Of a DNA stretch of 64,000 bases, positions 35,920-45,999 are shown piece after piece. The first letter of the stretch is position 1; the number at the start of each line of letters is the position of its first letter. Origin of the DNA: Flavobacteriales bacterium ALC-1 (GTDB lineage Bacteria; Bacteroidota; Bacteroidia; Flavobacteriales; Flavobacteriaceae); NCBI GenBank assembly GCA_000171875.1, contig ABHI01000001.1, forward strand, positions 941,001-1,005,000, written 5' to 3'. A model generated the notes under the pieces. That model was given only the letters and a program-made list of their open reading frames with translations. It did no database searches and had not been told where the DNA came from. The translations under genes were made by a program, and so were the position numbers.

Positions 35920-37154
35920 CTAAAAATTAAACCTTGGATTCACAATAGAATTATAAATAGATCCAAACTGATAACTAAACCCTAAGCTAACAAAATAGTT
36001 ATAACCAGACTGTAATTGTTGTTGCTGTAATAATAATTCTTCTAAAGACACATCGCCTGCAGGTAAATTAATTTGATCTCTTGTAATTCTGTAATTACCA
36101 CCCACATTAAAGTTAAATCCTTTAAATACACGAACATTAGCACCTAAATAAAAACCAAAGGATCTTAAAGAGCCATCATGCAAAATTGATTAAAAGAAGC
36201 TTCACCATTAATATTTCCCCATTCTTGTCTAACACTTCCTCCCAATAAAAGCGAATGCTGTAGTAACAGTTCTTTTTCTTCAGCAAATACAGAACGCTCT
36301 ATATAATCATTAAAATACAAACCATTTCTATACGATAAGATGAGTTGTTTTTTTGCAGACTCTGAGTATTTAAAAAAGTTATATTCTATAGCTGGTCTTA
36401 GCCTCCAAAACAAATTATAATTACTATACGTCGAAGTCCCAATATTTCCAAAAATACCATAAGACCAATGATCATTTATACTTATAACATCACTAACCCT
36501 TATAGATTTACTATTATTAATAGCTATAATGTCATTTCCATCAAAAGTAAAAGTCGATTTGTTTTCATTAAAATTCACTCTAAATGAAAACTTGTTTTTA
36601 TCCGTAACTCGCCTTGCAGAAACATTAAAGTTTAAATTACTCGAATTATTGGATTCCTGACCGTCGAAAAAGCCGTTGGCACCAACTCTAAACACCCAAT
36701 AATTCCAAGGATCTTTTTCCTCCACTTTTTCCTCTTCATTTTCTGGTGTAGGGACATTAATTGTGACTTCTGTAGTAGTTCCTTTTGCAATCCAAAAGCG
36801 TACAAGTCCAAGTTTAAGGTTTTCTAAAATTCGCTTTCGTTCGTCATCTCTCGTCATATTAGCATCTGTAGAAAAACTGAGTTTATAATTAATAGTTTCA
36901 AACTCTCCTTTACCAATAAAATCTACTTCATAACTTCTCCCACCGCTTCCATTACGCTGAGTCACAAAGAATAAGTGCACATCACTAAGATCTTGATCTC
37001 TTACAAACTGCACATTTCCTAGATTCTGTTTTAAATACGTATGATCACATACATTACAATCTAAAAAGATTTTAAGCTGTTCTGTTGTATCTTCTTGTGA
37101 GTATGAATTGAAAAAAATGAAAAATGAGGTAACTAAAGTGACATACTTTAACAT
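35920..37154 (-). pseudogene. outer-membrane beta-barrel-like protein, one frameshift
   Basis: The frame runs from MLKYVTLVTSFFIFFNSYSQ (signal peptide) to near 36183. There a missing A in the run 36182-36185 shifts it, and the second part continues in the -1 frame to PRFNF at 35920. Corrected, the protein has about 411 aa. Its first part has a small domain with a CNVCD motif (residues about 33-37), and the rest shows many alternating strands ending in an aromatic residue. A beta-barrel in the outer membrane is likely. I recognise no named family. The single homopolymer indel is probably a sequence error. Confidence 0.7.
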
Positions 37155-37295
37155 AATTGATTGATGGTTTTGATTAATAGCTATGCGTATAACGTCTTCG
37201 TGAGAAAAGTATTATAATTAATTCGCACAATTTTGATGCCAAATTAAAACAACAATTAGGTAAATTATGTCAAACTAATGTAAAAGAAATGTCAA

Positions 37296-40139
37296 TTATT
37301 TAATTTCAAGCTTAGTTTTCACGTCATCAATCTGAATAGTGTATTTACCTCTTGGTAAATAATAATTTCCATTACCTGCTTTCTTAATATCTAAGCTCGT
37401 ATTTTCTTTTTGCAAGGCTTTACGACCTTTAGACGTTAGCTCTAGATTGTAATCTACATAGTTAAAACCTTTGTCTGCATCAACCTTTATGCTATTCAAT
37501 TCTGTTCCTTTTTCTGATAGAATCTTAATGGTTTTTTGTCCTGAATTTGTGCTATAAAATTCAATCGTTTTATTTGGCTCAAAAGCATCAGAAAATTGAC
37601 TAAATGAACTTCCCCAACGATTAGAATATCTGATTGACGACAATGCATAAATCTCTAAAGGTTTTTTCATTAATCTTAATCCATGGCTTTGTAAATTTTC
37701 AATATCTGCTTGATAGATACTTCGTCCATGGGTTCCTAATAGCAAGTCCTTAGCTTCAGCTTGGACAACGATATCGTGCACAGCAACATTTGGCAATCCG
37801 TTAGAAAATGCTTCCCAGGAATTACCCATATTAAAAGACATATACGCACCATTATCCGTTCCTAAATACAAAACACCTTCATTTGAAGGATCTTCTCTAA
37901 TCACATTTACTGGTGAAGCAGGTATGTTACCGCTAATGTCTTTCCATGTCTGCCCATAATCATCACTCATATACGCATACACTTTAAAATCATCCCAACG
38001 ATAACCATTTAAGGTTACATAAACACGTTCCTTTTTATGTTGCGACGCAATAACTCTACTTACCCATAGATCTTTTGGAAAAGAATTTGAAATAGCCGTC
38101 CAACTACCTCCAGCGTTTTTAGTTACACTAACTACACCATCATCACTTCCTGCATATATTAGTCCAAACTGAAATGGGCTTTCACTAATTGAAGTCAATG
38201 TTCCATAAGCTACATTTCCTTTTTTACCACCTTTGGTTAAGTCGTCGCTTATCGCTTCCCAGTCATCTCCTTGGTTCATAGAACGCATCAACTTATTACC
38301 TCCTAAATACAATATGTCTTGATTGTGTGGAGACAATAAAATTGGTGTTTGCCAATTAAAACGATATGGATTTTCACCTAAAGTATGTTTAATGTTTAAA
38401 CGTTTAAACTCACCTGTTTCTCTATTAATTCTAAAATAGTTTCCAAACTGAAACCCAGTATATACCACATTAGCATCACGACTATCTATTTGAACTTGCA
38501 TACCATCTCCTCCCATTATACTTTTCCAAGGATATTGTCCCTGTTGATGCCAACTTTTATTTTCTCTTGCGTTATTAGCACCAACCCAAACACCATTATC
38601 TTGTAAACCACCATAAACATTATATGGTTTTTCGTTATCTACATTGATGGCATAGAATTGACCTACCGAAGGAGAATTATTTTTAATCCAGTTTTCACCA
38701 TCATCATACGTAATATTAACTCCACCATCATTACCATTAACTAAATGATTTGGGTTTTTAGGATTGATCCAAAGCGCATGATGATCTGCATGTACATTTT
38801 CTGCACTAATTGACGACCACGATTTTCCACCATCCTTAGATTTTACAATAGGTACACCATAAATGTAAATATCATTTTCATTAACTGGAGATACATGAAT
38901 ACGTCCAAAATAGTAGCCATAACTATAATAGATACCATCTAAATAATCCTCATGTGTTTTCTTCCATGATTTTCCGCCATCTGTACTCTTATATACCTCA
39001 GCTCCAATAACAGGAGTATCAAACAACATAGAATTAGCATCTTCAAGATACTTAGCTAAATCAATTGGTTTTACGTTACCTGAGCGCACCATTTGCTTCA
39101 CATTAGCAGCTCTGTATTTTTCTTGAAAACCATTTGTCTTTAAAAATGCATTCAACTTTTTGTCATCTAATGCCAAGAAGTCTGTATTAGACATCGTTTT
39201 AAAATCCTCTTTTGTCAATCCGCGCTTATCTCCTTTTTTCTTTTTATCTGGTCGTCTAAATTGACTATCGTGCACAGCATAAATCACATTATCATTAAAA
39301 ACAGCAACACCAATTCTACCAACACCATCTCCAGTAGGGAAACCGCTTTTTGCTGTAGATACCTTTGTCCATGTTTCTCCAGCATCTGTACTTTTATATA
39401 TGCCAGAATTACTTCCATTTCCTGAAAAATTCCATGCTTTACGATCTTTGGTCCAAGACGTTGCAAACATTACATTATAATTTTGTGGACTCACTTGCAA
39501 ATCTATAATGCCACTCATATTATCTACAAACAAGGTTTGCTTCCATGTTTTTCCTCCATCAGTAGTTTTGTAAACACCACGTTCATCGTTTGGAGAATAT
39601 AAATGACCTGTAGCACCAACTACAACAACATCTGGATTATCTGGATGAATTAAAATAGGAGCAAAATGATGCGCATCCATCAAGCCCATATTAGTCCAAG
39701 TCTTTCCGTTATCTGTAGATTTTAAAATTCCAATACCTGCGTAAGACGAACGTGACGAATTGTTTTCTCCTGTACCAACATAAATCGTTCGTGTTGGCCA
39801 ATGCACAGCAATATCTCCAACGTTTTGTGTGTCCGAACTATCTAAAATCGGTGTAAACGTAGTACCATTATTAACTGTATGCCAAACACCCCCAGAAGCA
39901 TAACCAACATAAAACTCTGAAGGCATATCTTGATTAACATCTAAATCAACTACACGACCACTCATAATCGTTGGCCCAATAGTTGCAAAAGGTACATTTT
40001 TCACTAATGACGATTGTGCCATTGCTGCTTTTTGTTCTAATGATTTTTTTACAGTTTCAGCAGAGCTTGCTGGCTGTTGTGCAATAGCAAATAATGAGCT
40101 TACAAAAAGCACAAGCGAAAGAATTTTTGGATATGACAT
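37296..40139 (-). CDS. secreted VPS10/BNR-repeat beta-propeller protein
   Basis: Protein of 947 aa with a signal peptide (cleavage near AIAQQPASS). It contains many Asp-box/BNR units such as KSTDNGKTWTNMG, KTTDGGKTWKQT, KSTDAGETWTKV, KSTDGGKSWKKT and KSKDGGKSW. This is the sortilin-like VPS10/WD40-YVTN-BNR architecture, probably two large propellers. The C-terminal 120 residues are a beta domain. Database entries often call such proteins glycosyl hydrolases, but no catalytic residues can be assigned. It is probably periplasmic or surface located. It lacks an evident T9SS signal. Confidence 0.85.
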   Translation of the reverse strand: MSYPKILSLVLFVSSLFAIAQQPASSAETVKKSLEQKAAMAQSSLVKNVPFATIGPTIMSGRVVDLDVNQDMPSEFYVGYASGGVWHTVNNGTTFTPILDSSDTQNVGDIAVHWPTRTIYVGTGENNSSRSSYAGIGILKSTDNGKTWTNMGLMDAHHFAPILIHPDNPDVVVVGATGHLYSPNDERGVYKTTDGGKTWKQTLFVDNMSGIIDLQVSPQNYNVMFATSWTKDRKAWNFSGNGSNSGIYKSTDAGETWTKVSTAKSGFPTGDGVGRIGVAVFNDNVIYAVHDSQFRRPDKKKKGDKRGLTKEDFKTMSNTDFLALDDKKLNAFLKTNGFQEKYRAANVKQMVRSGNVKPIDLAKYLEDANSMLFDTPVIGAEVYKSTDGGKSWKKTHEDYLDGIYYSYGYYFGRIHVSPVNENDIYIYGVPIVKSKDGGKSWSSISAENVHADHHALWINPKNPNHLVNGNDGGVNITYDDGENWIKNNSPSVGQFYAINVDNEKPYNVYGGLQDNGVWVGANNARENKSWHQQGQYPWKSIMGGDGMQVQIDSRDANVVYTGFQFGNYFRINRETGEFKRLNIKHTLGENPYRFNWQTPILLSPHNQDILYLGGNKLMRSMNQGDDWEAISDDLTKGGKKGNVAYGTLTSISESPFQFGLIYAGSDDGVVSVTKNAGGSWTAISNSFPKDLWVSRVIASQHKKERVYVTLNGYRWDDFKVYAYMSDDYGQTWKDISGNIPASPVNVIREDPSNEGVLYLGTDNGAYMSFNMGNSWEAFSNGLPNVAVHDIVVQAEAKDLLLGTHGRSIYQADIENLQSHGLRLMKKPLEIYALSSIRYSNRWGSSFSQFSDAFEPNKTIEFYSTNSGQKTIKILSEKGTELNSIKVDADKGFNYVDYNLELTSKGRKALQKENTSLDIKKAGNGNYYLPRGKYTIQIDDVKTKLEIK

Positions 40140-40270
40140 GTTGGTTGGTTTTATAGAGGCATCAAGTTAAACAATTACAGTATAATCGTCAAGTAAGTCA
40201 GCTAAAGTTTAACAAAGCCTAATTAAAATTCAATATTAAAAATCGACACCTATTAGATTATAATTGTGTA

Positions 40271-40294
40271 AATATGTTAATTTTTTAACATATT
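40271..40294. promoter_or_regulatory. perfect 10-bp inverted repeat, possible operator
   Basis: AATATGTTAA and TTAACATATT are separated by four T (40271-40294). The repeat lies 53 bases before the glycine-zipper gene and 132 bases from the divergent propeller gene. A dimeric regulator could bind here; the neighbouring LytTR regulator is one candidate, by position only. Confidence 0.4.
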
Positions 40295-40346
40295 ATTAGA
40301 TATATTTCTTACATTTATCATAATTAACTAATAAAATCTTATTAAA

Positions 40347-40646
40347 ATGGAAGAGTATTTACCTTTAATTATTCAACTAATTAGTGGAGCTGTCGGTGGT
40401 AATTTAGCCGGTAAGCTTATGAAAGGATCATCTTTAGGCACCTTGTGGAATTCCGTAACTGGTATTCTTGGCGGTGGACTAGGAGGCAAGGTTCTTGGCA
40501 TGCTAGGACTTGGTGGAGCAGCAGCAGCTGAAGCATCAACAGGCATGGATCTCACTAGCATCCTAGGCAGTGTTGCTGGAGGTGGTGTTGGTGGTGGTAT
40601 CCTTATGGCTATTATCGGAATGGTGAAAAAAGCGATGGCTAAATAA
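40347..40646 (+). CDS. glycine-zipper small hydrophobic protein
   Basis: Protein of 99 aa, unknown function. It is very rich in Gly and Ala with GxxxG patterns in two hydrophobic parts (GAVGGNLAGKLM and ILGGGLGGKVLGMLGLGGAA; then GSVAGGGVGGGILMAIIGMV) and a basic C-terminus KKAMAK. Glycine zippers mediate helix packing in membranes and occur in pore-forming peptides, bacteriocins and envelope-stress proteins. Similar short proteins exist in other bacteria as hypothetical entries. It is monocistronic, has a palindrome upstream and a strong terminator downstream. It converges with a LytTR regulator gene. Confidence 0.75.
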   Translation: MEEYLPLIIQLISGAVGGNLAGKLMKGSSLGTLWNSVTGILGGGLGGKVLGMLGLGGAAAAEASTGMDLTSILGSVAGGGVGGGILMAIIGMVKKAMAK

Positions 40647-40665
40647 CTTTCACATATCAATACAG

Positions 40666-40699
40666 AAAAAAGGCAATCTTTAATTAGATTGCCTTTTTT
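40666..40699. terminator. bidirectional terminator
   Basis: AAAAAAGGCAATCT and AGATTGCCTTTTTT form a perfect 14-base-pair stem with a 6-base loop. It serves the glycine-zipper gene and the convergent LytTR gene. Confidence 0.9.
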
Positions 40700-40706
40700 A
40701 TTTGAT

Positions 40707-41417
40707 TTAAAGCTGTCTTTTATTAATAATTTCAAAGAATTTTTTACGATAAGTGTTTCCTATTGGCAACTGCTTCCCTTGTATCCAAACCGCATCATTT
40801 TCAATTTTATCGATATGACTCAATGCGATGATATAGGATTTGTGAATTTGAATAAATTGGTAACTTGGCAAACGTTCCGATAAATGCTTTAATGTACTAT
40901 AAGTAATAATCTGTTCTTTTTTTAATTGTACAGACACATAATTTTTTAAGCCTTCAATAAAAAGAATACCTTCTAAAAAAACTTTGTTGAAATTATGCTT
41001 TCCATCTGTTTTTATAAAAATATAGTCTTCAGCATCTTTATTTGATAGTACGGATTCTGAATCGACAGATTGAACCTTTAAAACCGCTTTGTAAAAACGC
41101 TCAAAAGCTATAGGTTTCAATAAATAATCAACTGCTGCAACTTCATAGCTATCTAATGCAAATTCTGAATAAGCGGTAGTGAAAATAATCTTTGTATTAG
41201 GATTTATAATTTTAGACAATTGCACACCTGTTAACTGAGGCATTTGTACATCTAAGAAAACTAAGTCAACACTATTGGATTCTATAAAAGCTAACGCTTC
41301 AAGAGGTTTCGTAAAGGTTTTTTGAAGAATTAAAAAAGGAACATCCGCAACATAACGCTCCAAAAGCCGAATCGCAGCAGGCTCATCATCCACAATAATA
41401 CAGTTCAATTTTTGCAT
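40707..41417 (-). CDS. LytTR-family response regulator
   Basis: Protein of 236 aa. The receiver domain (IIVDDEPAAIRLL, phospho-acceptor Asp56 in FLDVQMPQ, TTAYSEFALDSYEV) is followed by a LytTR DNA-binding domain (FIKTDGKHNFNKVFLEGIL, FIQIHKSYIIALSHIDKI, LPIGNTYRKKF). It shares one base with the end of the histidine kinase gene upstream, so the two are translationally coupled. Targets are unknown. LytTR proteins often control secreted, adhesive or membrane-stress genes. Confidence 0.95.
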   Translation of the reverse strand: MQKLNCIIVDDEPAAIRLLERYVADVPFLILQKTFTKPLEALAFIESNSVDLVFLDVQMPQLTGVQLSKIINPNTKIIFTTAYSEFALDSYEVAAVDYLLKPIAFERFYKAVLKVQSVDSESVLSNKDAEDYIFIKTDGKHNFNKVFLEGILFIEGLKNYVSVQLKKEQIITYSTLKHLSERLPSYQFIQIHKSYIIALSHIDKIENDAVWIQGKQLPIGNTYRKKFFEIINKRQL

Positions 41418-42463
41418 TATAATGGTAGTTTTAATTGTGAATAATAAATGTCATTTATAGTTTCAGAATGCAGAGTATATTGATCACCAAAAAGAAGATC
41501 TAGTCTTTTCTTTATATTTTTAGTCCCAATACCTTTATCCATATAATTTTCTGAAGGATTAATTACGTTTTCTGTTTTAATTTCTAGGCTATGCTGATTA
41601 ATATTAATTTCAATCTTTGCTGGTTTTGATGCGTCATTAATAATACCATGCTTACATAGATTCTCAATAAAATGAATGAGCAGTAATGCAGGAATTTTTT
41701 GTCCACCTACAGAACCCTTAATTTCAAAATCTACATAAAACTCATCCTCATAACGCTTCTTGTAAAAATAAAGATAGTCTTTAATAAACGCTATTTCTTT
41801 ATCCAAAGGCATATAGTTTTCCTTTGCATCGTAAGTCACATATCTTAATAGGTTAGACAATTTCAAAATATCGTCAGCTGTCTCTGGCTTATCTTCATAC
41901 AAATCTGAATAGAACCCATTCAGGGTATTAAATAAAAAATGTGGACTTATCTGCGATTTTAACATCGCCATTTGCGCATCTTGATGCTGTAATTGTATCT
42001 GATGCATTTTAGATTTATTCTCATTGAATCTAAAAAACAAAAACATTAAACTACTATATAAACAAGGCCTAATAGTGTACACCGCACTATCTGTTAAGTA
42101 GATCATTACAATATTTGGTCGATCTAGGTTGTAATTATGAAAATCAAAAAGTGAATAAACCAAAACCTCTTCAAGAAAAAAACGAATGCCTGCAAAACAC
42201 AACACCATAAACACAAAAGACAAGCAGTATTGTAGTATTGTATTTGGTTTTAAAAATCGAGGAGCAAATACTAAATAGTTTAAAGCATATACGGAAAAGA
42301 ATGCTATATGCATCGTAGTAAAAAGTAGAAATGCTGCTGGTTTAAACCATTTTTCAGTGGGTTGATTAAAAATGACGTCGTTAGAATAGCCCCAAGTCAC
42401 GCTTACTACCATTATGAGTAAAGCAAAAACAATGTTATATTTTAATTCTTTAGATAATCGCAT
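41417..42463 (-). CDS. LytS-type sensor histidine kinase
   Basis: Protein of 348 aa with four transmembrane helices in the first 150 residues, then a coiled coil and the His_kinase motif QISPHFLFNTLNGFYSDL (His175). A degenerate ATPase domain follows (LIHFIENLCKHG; DKGIGTKNIKKRLDLLFG). There is no extracellular sensor domain, so it may sense a membrane-embedded signal. It is paired with the LytTR regulator at 40707. Confidence 0.95.
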   Translation of the reverse strand: MRLSKELKYNIVFALLIMVVSVTWGYSNDVIFNQPTEKWFKPAAFLLFTTMHIAFFSVYALNYLVFAPRFLKPNTILQYCLSFVFMVLCFAGIRFFLEEVLVYSLFDFHNYNLDRPNIVMIYLTDSAVYTIRPCLYSSLMFLFFRFNENKSKMHQIQLQHQDAQMAMLKSQISPHFLFNTLNGFYSDLYEDKPETADDILKLSNLLRYVTYDAKENYMPLDKEIAFIKDYLYFYKKRYEDEFYVDFEIKGSVGGQKIPALLLIHFIENLCKHGIINDASKPAKIEININQHSLEIKTENVINPSENYMDKGIGTKNIKKRLDLLFGDQYTLHSETINDIYYSQLKLPL

Positions 42464-42674
42464 CGGACTAATTTAGTGGTATTCTACAAAAGCATCAATA
42501 CAATTATACCAACTTATCCTTTTCTAATACCAACGCATTTGTTTTTAGGACAAACTGATTGATGTAAAAATAGAGTACGTTTATTGAATCTTCTGTAGTA
42601 CTCATCAAAATGAATATAACTTCATCGTATAGCTAAAGTATCATTGTATTGAAATTAATCTTAAACGCTATATC

Positions 42675-43934
42675 ATGAAAAACATTATCACACTACTAAG
42701 CATAGTATTTACATGCTTCTTAATTACTGCTCAGAACAAAACGGAAGAGCTAGATACTGAACTCTTAAAAACATATACTAACTATTTCACCATTGACAAT
42801 AATAAAATTAATGGTGAAGGAGCTAAAGTTTTAAAAAACCTCATCAATAATTCTCAATTTGTGGTCTATGGAGAAATGCATGGATCAAAACAAACCTCAA
42901 TAATTAATGAAGCTTTAATGCCATTATTAGCCGATTCTGGATTTAAACATTTTGCCATTGAAGTTGGGCCACATTCTGCAAATAAATTAACTCAACTCTC
43001 TACCCCAAATAATAAAACTATAGAGCAATTAAAGCATTTTAATAAGAGTTACACAGTTTCAGAAGGAGAGCAAACAGCCGTTCCTATTCCATTTTTTGAT
43101 AATGTCTCTGATGCAAAATTTTTACAGGCTGCTCGCAAAAACGGGATGGATCTTTGGGGCATTGATCAAGAATTCTACTTTTCTGCATTTTTTTTAATGG
43201 ATGAACTGACAAAAACGGCTAAAAACAAGGCTAATTATGACCATATTGTACAATTACAAAATCAGGCAAAAGGCATTATGTTCAAACATTTTATGGGTGA
43301 ATTTAAAAAGGAAAATGAAGGAGCTTATAATCTAATTATGAAAGAGCCCGTTGTCAATGATTATCTTAACGCATTTGGTGCATCTAACAAAAAAGCACAA
43401 GCAATTATTAACGATCTAAAGATCAGTTGGAAGATATATATTGACTGGAGAAATGACTCGCATGTAGATCGTATCAGTTATATGCGCAATAACTTTATGA
43501 AGCATTATAACCAAGCTCTTAAATCAGAAAAGCAACCTAAGGTCTATACTAAAATTGGAAGTTTACACGCTAAAAAAATAGTATCTAACGGTGCCTACGA
43601 TATCGGTGAATTAGTAGAATCTTTAGCACAAAAAAACGGGACCCAAGCTACAACAATTGGTTCTTGGAGACCTTATGAAATTGCAGAAGATGGTCGTCTT
43701 ATTAATAATTTCGATAAATATAAACGTAGCTACAAACGCTATAAAATATTTATGCCATTAGCAAAGCAAGATCAATGGGCTATAGTCGATCTAAAAGCCA
43801 TAAGAACAGCTATAGAAAACAATGAGATTTCATTGCCAAAAGATGGCTCTTATCATAAATTAAGACAACTTATCTATGCTTATGATTATCAATTAATTCT
43901 TCCGGCAGATCATCAAACAACACCGAACAGATAA
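42675..43934 (+). CDS. secreted Tiki-superfamily (erythromycin-esterase/ChaN/TraB-like) protein
   Basis: Protein of 419 aa with a signal peptide (cleavage near LITAQNKT). The segment FVVYGEMHGSKQTSIINEAL has the GxxH motif (Gly66-Glu-Met-His69) that marks the Tiki fold. It is followed by FAIEVGPHSANKL, DLWGIDQEFYFS and, near the end, KIGSLHAKKI. These match catalytic or metal-binding positions in EreA-, ChaN- and TraB-type proteins. The enzymatic reaction is unknown; a metallohydrolase is the best guess. It is divergent from the histidine kinase, with 211 bases between them in which I see nothing else. Confidence 0.6.
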   Translation: MKNIITLLSIVFTCFLITAQNKTEELDTELLKTYTNYFTIDNNKINGEGAKVLKNLINNSQFVVYGEMHGSKQTSIINEALMPLLADSGFKHFAIEVGPHSANKLTQLSTPNNKTIEQLKHFNKSYTVSEGEQTAVPIPFFDNVSDAKFLQAARKNGMDLWGIDQEFYFSAFFLMDELTKTAKNKANYDHIVQLQNQAKGIMFKHFMGEFKKENEGAYNLIMKEPVVNDYLNAFGASNKKAQAIINDLKISWKIYIDWRNDSHVDRISYMRNNFMKHYNQALKSEKQPKVYTKIGSLHAKKIVSNGAYDIGELVESLAQKNGTQATTIGSWRPYEIAEDGRLINNFDKYKRSYKRYKIFMPLAKQDQWAIVDLKAIRTAIENNEISLPKDGSYHKLRQLIYAYDYQLILPADHQTTPNR

Positions 43935-43948
43935 TACCAATCAAAAGT

Positions 43949-43984
43949 AAATACCACCTGAGTTCATCATTCAAGTGGTATTTT
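43949..43984 (+). terminator. terminator of the Tiki-family gene
   Basis: AAATACCACCTG and CAAGTGGTATTT pair with one mismatch, followed by TGTTTT. It starts 14 bases past the stop. Confidence 0.7.
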
Positions 43985-44041
43985 GTTTTATGTAGACCTT
44001 AAAGATTTACTACCTTGCAATTACAATCGATCATTACATAA

Positions 44042-44626
44042 ATGCAAGCTTCTAAAACCAATTTTGAAATCTATCTAAAATCCGTTCTTAATGATAAAGA
44101 ACTAGAGGTTCATATTCCAGAAATTTTAGACAACTTTCAACTATTAGAACTTCAAAAAAACGACTACTTTGTTGAAGCGGGTTCAGTTTGTAAATATTTC
44201 TGCTATATCGAAAGTGGTATTCTACAACATTCTATTGACGTTTTAGGGGAAGAAAAAACCACGTACCTCGCTTTAAAAAATTCATTGACCTCAGCTTTAA
44301 ATAGTTTTAAAAACAAAGTCCCTTCTCGAAAAAGTGTAAAAGCCTTATTTGATTGTCAGCTCTGGGTTATCGATGCAAATACGTTTAATCGTTTGCTTAA
44401 TAACAATGAAGCTTTTAATCGGTTTTACTATAATCTTATAGAAAACCAAATCTTCAGAATTGATGATTATCGTATTGACTTGCTCACTTTAACTCCAGAA
44501 GAGCGTTATAAGAAATTGCTTAATAACGAAAACGAATTGCTTCAAAAAGTACCACTGCATTATTTAGCTTCATTCCTTGGAATATCTTCTCGTCATATGA
44601 GTCGCATTCGGAAAAATATAAAATAA
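44042..44626 (+). CDS. Crp/Fnr family transcriptional regulator
   Basis: Protein of 194 aa. The N-terminal cyclic-nucleotide-binding-like domain (FQLLELQKNDYFVEAGSVCK, YIESGILQH) is followed by a C-terminal winged helix (LHYLASFLGISSRHMSRIRK). It has no Fnr-type cysteine cluster, so it does not look like an oxygen sensor. Bacteroidota have many such short Crp-like proteins with unknown ligands. It is a single-gene unit; targets unknown. Confidence 0.88.
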   Translation: MQASKTNFEIYLKSVLNDKELEVHIPEILDNFQLLELQKNDYFVEAGSVCKYFCYIESGILQHSIDVLGEEKTTYLALKNSLTSALNSFKNKVPSRKSVKALFDCQLWVIDANTFNRLLNNNEAFNRFYYNLIENQIFRIDDYRIDLLTLTPEERYKKLLNNENELLQKVPLHYLASFLGISSRHMSRIRKNIK

Positions 44627-44704
44627 CGCCAAATGGCTAGTTGATTGAAATTTCATTTAATTATTTTTGGGTATTCATAGTATTCAAATCAAAAAAATCG
44701 GAAC

Positions 44705-45996
44705 ATGAAATATCATCAAATAGACCGCAACCTCTTTATAAAAAACCGCAAAAACTTTATGGCTCAAATGAAGCCAAGTAGTTTAGCCGTGTTTAACTCT
44801 AATGACATTTATCCAATTAGTGCAGATAGTACGATGCCTTTTCAACAGCATCGTGACATCTTTTATTTAAGTGGTGTGGATCAGGAAGAAAGTATTTTGG
44901 TGCTATTTCCAGATTGCCCAAAAGAGAAACATCGCGAAATTTTATTCTTAAAAGAAACAAACGAGCATATCGCTATTTGGGAAGGTGAAAAATTAACCAA
45001 AGAAGCGGCTTTAAAAACCTCTGGTATCAAAACTGTGTATTGGTTACAGGATATGGAAAAGGTGATGTTTGAACTCATGACCCAATGCGATACCGTTTAC
45101 ATTAATACTAATGAGCATTACAGAGCCAGTGTAGAAACTGAAACACGCGAAGATCGTTTTACAAAGTGGTTGACTAACAAATATCCTGCACATAGCGTGG
45201 CTAAGAGTAATCCTATTTTACAACGTTTACGTTCTGTAAAAGATCAGATTGAATTAGACCTCATCCAACGCGCCTGTGATATTACAGAAAAAGGTTTTAG
45301 ACGTGTGCTTAATTTTGTAAAACCAGACGTTTGGGAATACAATATCGAAGCCGAATTTATGCACGAGTTCCTCAATAACCGTTCTAAAGGCTTTGCTTAT
45401 ACTCCGATTGTAGGCTCAGGAAATAATGCCAATGTCTTACACTATATAGAGAACAACCAACAATGTAAGGCTGGTGATTTAATCTTATTGATGCTGGTGC
45501 AGAATATGCGAATTACGCGAGTGACATGACACGTACCATTCCTGTTTCTGGGAAATACAACGACCGACAAAAGGCCGTTTATAATGCGGTGAATCGCGTT
45601 AAAAAAGAAGCCACTAAAATGCTGGTGCCTGGAACCCTTTGGGAACAATACCACGTCGAAGTTGGTAAACTAATGACGTCTGAATTGTTAGGTTTAGGTC
45701 TCATTGACAAAGCCGATGTACAAAACGAAAACCCAGATTGGCCAGCTTATAAAAAATACTTTATGCATGGCACGTCTCATCATATGGGATTAGACACGCA
45801 CGATTATGGGTTGCTAAACGAACCTATGCAAGCCAATATGGTCTTTACTGTAGAACCTGGTATTTATATCCCAGACGAAGGTTTTGGTATTCGTTTAGAA
45901 GATGATGTGGTAATACAAGATTCTGGAGAACCTTTTAATTTGATGCGTAATATCCCAATTGAAATTGAAGAGATTGAGGAGATTATGAATTCTTAA
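44705..45996 (+). pseudogene. aminopeptidase P (Xaa-Pro aminopeptidase, M24B), one frameshift
   Basis: The gene encodes the AMP_N domain (residues 1-130, with MPFQQHRDIFYLSGVDQEES) and the pita-bread catalytic domain. The frame is lost at about 45489 because one base is missing between ...AGDLILL and DAGAEYANYASDMTRT. Downstream it continues correctly with the metal ligands (MHGTSHHMGLDTHD, FTVEPGIYI, RLEDDVVI) to the stop at 45996. Corrected, it has 430 aa, normal for the family. The substrate would be peptides with Pro at position 2. The single indel removes the two metal-binding aspartates from the upstream product, so if real the enzyme is dead. An assembly error is more likely. Confidence 0.88.
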
Positions 45997-45999
45997 ATA

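Noticed and set aside
37296..40139. Glycosyl hydrolase
   Set aside because: Propeller repeats (Asp boxes) are visible but no catalytic acid or nucleophile can be assigned. A binding role is as likely.
40373..40735. Proline-rich frame of 120 codons on the minus strand opposite the glycine-zipper gene
   Set aside because: Pro-rich composition is the direct complement of the Gly-rich plus-strand gene. It also spans the terminator.
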